A stretch of 64,000 bases of DNA, taken from NCBI GenBank assembly GCA_965214915.1, contig CBDCCP010000002.1:372001-436000 (forward strand), given 5' to 3'. This stretch comes from CATQHP01 sp965214915. GTDB taxonomy: Bacteria > Acidobacteriota > Terriglobia > Bryobacterales > UBA6623. This document shows, piece by piece, positions 63,157 to 64,000 of the stretch (positions are counted from its first letter, which is position 1; every line of letters begins with the position of its first letter). Under the pieces are notes generated by a model. It did not search any database and was not told the DNA's origin. It saw nothing but the letters and a program-made list of their open reading frames with translations. A program made the position numbers and the translations under genes.

Positions 63157-64000
63157 TTACTCGATCGCGTCCTTCAAGGGAACGTAGTTCGTCTGATCGG
63201 ACATGGGATAGCGGCCTGCGTCCACCGGCTGCAGCCGTCGCTCGTTTTCCGGCAAATCGGCAAACCGGGGAATTTTCTTGCGCGACGGATTTTTCGGCAG
63301 CAGCGCGGCCAATTCCATCTTCGTTTCCGCATATGCGGCGTTCGACGCCAAATTCGTCCACTCGCGCGGATCGTTGGAGTGATCGTAAAGCTCTTCTCCG
63401 TCGGGATATTGGGTGTAGCGCCAGCGTTCGGTGCGCACCGTTACCCTGTCCGCGCTGACGCTCGTGATCGCGGGCTTGTCCCAAGGCGCCTCTGGGTCGG
63501 CGAGCAGCGGGCGCAGGCTTTTCCCTTCGAGCTCGTGACGCTGCGGCAGTCCGCATAAATCGACGAGCGTCGGGTACAGGTCGAGCAGTTCCACCGTTCG
63601 CTCGCATTTCGTTCCCCGCGCGCTGACGCCGGGCCCGGCGATCATCGTCACGACCCGGGCGGAGCGTTCCCAGAGAGTGAACTTGCGCCACTGCTTCTTT
63701 TCGCCGAGTTGCCAGCCGTGGTCGCTCCAGACCACGATGACGGTATTGTCGGCGTGAGGGCCTTCTTCGAGCGCTTGCAGCACGCGGCCGATATTGGAAT
63801 CCGCATAGTTGATGCAGGAAAGATAGCCGGCGACCGCTTTGTTCCACTGCCCCGTGCCGGTGACGTTCTCGTGGTCGCGGAAGCTTCTCAGCGCCGATTT
63901 CGGGACGTCGTCGACGTCTCCGTCCAATGTCGCCGGCAGTTCCGTCTTCTCTGGCGGGAAGCGGGCGAAGTGTTGCGCGGGCGCGTACCAGGGCAGATGC
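63157..64000 (-). CDS. Sulfatase, C-terminal part (runs off the window)
   Basis: About 281 codons are visible up to the window edge; the frame continues beyond it (HLPWYAPAQHFARFPPEKTE at the edge). VVWSDHGWQLGEKKQWRKFTLWE and LDLYPTLVDLCGLP place it near the iduronate-2-sulfatase/choline-sulfatase-like branch. The formylglycine motif is outside the window and cannot be checked. It starts the visible minus-strand cluster with msrA, the reductase, the lactonase and a second sulfatase. Confidence 0.88.
   Translation of the reverse strand, partial: HLPWYAPAQHFARFPPEKTELPATLDGDVDDVPKSALRSFRDHENVTGTGQWNKAVAGYLSCINYADSNIGRVLQALEEGPHADNTVIVVWSDHGWQLGEKKQWRKFTLWERSARVVTMIAGPGVSARGTKCERTVELLDLYPTLVDLCGLPQRHELEGKSLRPLLADPEAPWDKPAITSVSADRVTVRTERWRYTQYPDGEELYDHSNDPREWTNLASNAAYAETKMELAALLPKNPSRKKIPRFADLPENERRLQPVDAGRYPMSDQTNYVPLKDAIE

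Overview
This 64 kb, GC-rich window most probably comes from an Acidobacteriota chromosome of the Solibacter/Bryobacter type. Three things point there: extracellular NHL-repeat proteins ending in what looks like the Solibacter C-terminal domain (TIGR03437 type), very large TonB-dependent receptors with a carboxypeptidase-regulatory-like N-terminal domain, and several Tat-exported sulfatases together with PSD1/DUF1501 and ASPIC/UnbV proteins. The placement is inferred from protein families only. I saw no rRNA, tRNA or CRISPR array.

Layout. 1-5.6 kb: two sulfatases, a thioredoxin, a MobA-like/XdhC pair and a small cysteine-containing protein. 5.6-8.3 kb: a foreign island with a DNA methyltransferase, an overlapping HNH endonuclease and a decayed coiled-coil membrane protein, bracketed by two copies of a 116-bp sequence. 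8.7-16.6 kb: a cytochrome-type PSD1 protein, a DUF1501 protein with a 3' frameshift, TPR and cupin proteins, and a double-domain M42 peptidase. 16.7-22.5 kb: amidohydrolase, rpoZ-gmk-yicC, an MsbA-type exporter and a VOC protein whose stop codon lies in the target of an IS5-type insertion sequence (22.5-23.7 kb). 24.3-36.5 kb: two TonB-dependent receptors around a divergent CRTAC1-like protein, then a TPR protein and a multihaem cytochrome. 37.4-51.7 kb: rho, a thioesterase, a GH127-like protein, a five-gene ABC/HlyD/TolC export operon, a membrane-anchored HIT protein, a LolA-like protein, a DUF1385 protein and prfA. 51.7-59.2 kb: three NHL-repeat paralogues, two intact and one a deletion relic that also carries a degraded copy of the prfA 3' end. 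59.2-64 kb: a minus-strand cluster of sulfatase, lactonase, aldo/keto reductase, msrA and a further sulfatase that runs off the edge.

How the genes may work together. The sulfatases, the lactonase and aldo/keto reductase of the L-fucose/L-galactose type, the GH127-like protein and the large receptors suggest a heterotroph using sulfated polysaccharides. Housekeeping genes (rho, prfA, gmk, rpoZ, yicC) are interleaved with this exported repertoire. Genome plasticity is visible in the restriction-modification island, the IS element, the segmental duplication, heptanucleotide repeats and several frameshifts or nonsense codons. The last could be real decay or assembly error.
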